A DNA stretch of 64,000 bases from Pseudotabrizicola sp. (GTDB lineage: Bacteria; Pseudomonadota; Alphaproteobacteria; Rhodobacterales; Rhodobacteraceae), in contig NZ_JAUSNR010000032.1 of the NCBI RefSeq assembly GCF_030656345.1, positions 1 to 64,000 of the forward strand, given 5' to 3'. Below the pieces are notes generated by a model, which searched no databases, was not told the DNA's origin, and saw only the letters and a list, made by a program, of their open reading frames with translations. Positions 63,236 to 64,000 of the stretch are shown in pieces (the stretch's first letter is position 1; every line of letters starts with the position of its first letter). Made by a program: the position numbers and the translations under genes.

Positions 63236-64000
63236 CCCGCACCCCCCAGATTGCGCAGGGCAAAAGCCGCGATCATCATGCCCGAGACGTAGAACACGAT
63301 CCCGGTGCCGTTATACCATGGCGCGTATGTCTTCGGGTCGCGGAACAGCCGCCGCATCGCGAGGATCTGTGCCAGCAAAAGCACGATCACCGCCATCGCA
63401 TGATACGGCGCGCCCCAGATGAACAGAAGCGCGATCACCACGGCCTGCGCCATGGCCATCGTGGTGCAGGCGATCCGCGCCGCCACCTCTGGCCCCAGCA
63501 CCACCGGCAAGGATCGCACGCCGTGCTGGCGGTCGCCTTCCAGCGCCTTGAAATCGTTCAGCGTCATGATGCCATGGGCACCCAGCGCATAGAGCAGGGC
63601 GATGATCACCACCTCAAACCGTGGTGCCGCCGCCAGCAACACCGCTGCCCCGGTAAACCATGGCAGCCCCTCATAGGACAGGCCCACCAGCCCCGGCCCC
63701 CACCAGCCCGAGCGTTTCAGCCGCACGGGTTCTGCCGAATAGGCCCAGGCCGCAATCACGCCGACCACCGTGGCCCCGAACCCCCAAGGGCCCAGCAGCC
63801 AGCCGATGGCAAGGCTCAGCACCGTCATCGCCAGCGCAATATACAGCCCCCAGCGCCCCGGTATCCGGCCCGAGGGGATCGGGCGCCCGGGTTCGTTCAC
63901 CGCATCGACATGGCGGTCGCACCAGTCATTCGCCGCCTGCGACATGCCGCAGACCACCGGCCCGGCCAGCACCATGCCAAGGATGACAATTCCCCAGTTT
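63232..64000 (-). CDS. bchG: Bacteriochlorophyll synthase, 5' end cut by the window
   Basis: The frame remains open to 64000 (NWGIVILGMVLAGPVVCGMS continues across the ATG at 63975). UbiA-type prenyltransferase with the first Asp motif AANDWCDRHVDAVNEPGRPI and second NDFKALEGDRQHGVRSLPVV. It joins the C20 alcohol to bacteriochlorophyllide a. About 255 residues visible of roughly 300. Starts the bchG-transporter-bchP-idi overlap chain. Confidence 0.96.
   Translation of the reverse strand, partial: NWGIVILGMVLAGPVVCGMSQAANDWCDRHVDAVNEPGRPIPSGRIPGRWGLYIALAMTVLSLAIGWLLGPWGFGATVVGVIAAWAYSAEPVRLKRSGWWGPGLVGLSYEGLPWFTGAAVLLAAAPRFEVVIIALLYALGAHGIMTLNDFKALEGDRQHGVRSLPVVLGPEVAARIACTTMAMAQAVVIALLFIWGAPYHAMAVIVLLLAQILAMRRLFRDPKTYAPWYNGTGIVFYVSGMMIAAFALRNLGGAG

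Noticed and set aside
61901-63292. 463-codon plus-strand frame opposite the PucC-like gene
   Set aside because: Composition is Gln/Arg/His-rich antisense read-through; no domain.

Overview
The window is high-GC DNA from a phototrophic alphaproteobacterium of the Rhodobacter group (Rhodobacteraceae). The right-hand 25 kb is most of a photosynthesis gene cluster in the order known from Rhodobacter. It has pufX directly after pufM and no pufC, and the carotenoid genes are those of the spheroidene pathway. pufX is known only from Rhodobacter and close relatives, so a genus such as Rhodobacter, Cereibacter, Rhodobaca or Tabrizicola is likely; the species cannot be fixed from this sequence alone.

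Layout. Positions 1-810 are a small mobile-DNA scar: the 3' end of an IS3-family transposase lies in the 3' part of a tyrosine-recombinase-like integrase gene that sits beside a tRNA-Val gene. Positions 822-11255 are mostly housekeeping genes: an HU-like protein, lon, a cysteine-rich PAS-like unknown, tgt, a secreted sensor-domain protein with a chemoreceptor, and EF-P divergent from its lysyltransferase EpmA. Positions 11263-18454 are a pyrimidine-catabolism unit: a RutR-type repressor facing a carbamoyl-amide hydrolase, dihydropyrimidinase and an ABC importer, with two RutR-like operator boxes between the divergent genes. Positions 18645-36344 carry DUF3422, pntAB, a small methyltransferase-like membrane protein, kynureninase, an L,D-transpeptidase, a sugar isomerase, a class I amidotransferase, a class V aminotransferase, an ABC exporter, ygfZ, a second EF-P, a small unknown, and a PopZ-like / tolC / pcm block.

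From 36479 to the end lies the photosynthesis region. A secreted unknown and dxs are followed, read on the minus strand, by the superoperon crtE-crtF-bchC-bchX-bchY-bchZ-pufQ-pufB-pufA-pufL-pufM-pufX. crtD-crtC run on the plus strand. tspO, crtB and crtI run on the minus strand. crtA-bchI-bchD-bchO run on the plus strand. idi, bchP, a PucC-like transporter and bchG, which is cut by the window end, run on the minus strand. Together these genes supply isoprenoid precursors (dxs, idi), make spheroidene and spheroidenone, perform magnesium chelation and late bacteriochlorophyll steps, and build the reaction centre and LH1 with PufX. Three intergenic regions (upstream of bchC, between crtE and crtD, between crtI and crtA) each carry two perfect TGT-N12-ACA boxes, the recognition pattern of the redox/light repressor PpsR (CrtJ).

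Unusual points. crtA has no ATG, GTG or TTG at its natural start but an ATT at ideal distance from a strong Shine-Dalgarno sequence. crtC has no usable start codon anywhere near its conserved N-terminus. A 24-codon reading frame bridges bchX and bchY with start/stop overlaps at both ends. Two EF-P paralogues of different type occur. Three near-identical GC hairpins stand in tandem between pufQ and pufB. A dispersed repeat built on GGAGTATTT occurs in at least five intergenic regions. I found no convincing wholly new multi-gene system; the most promising leads are the start-codon anomalies and the bchX/bchY micro-ORF.
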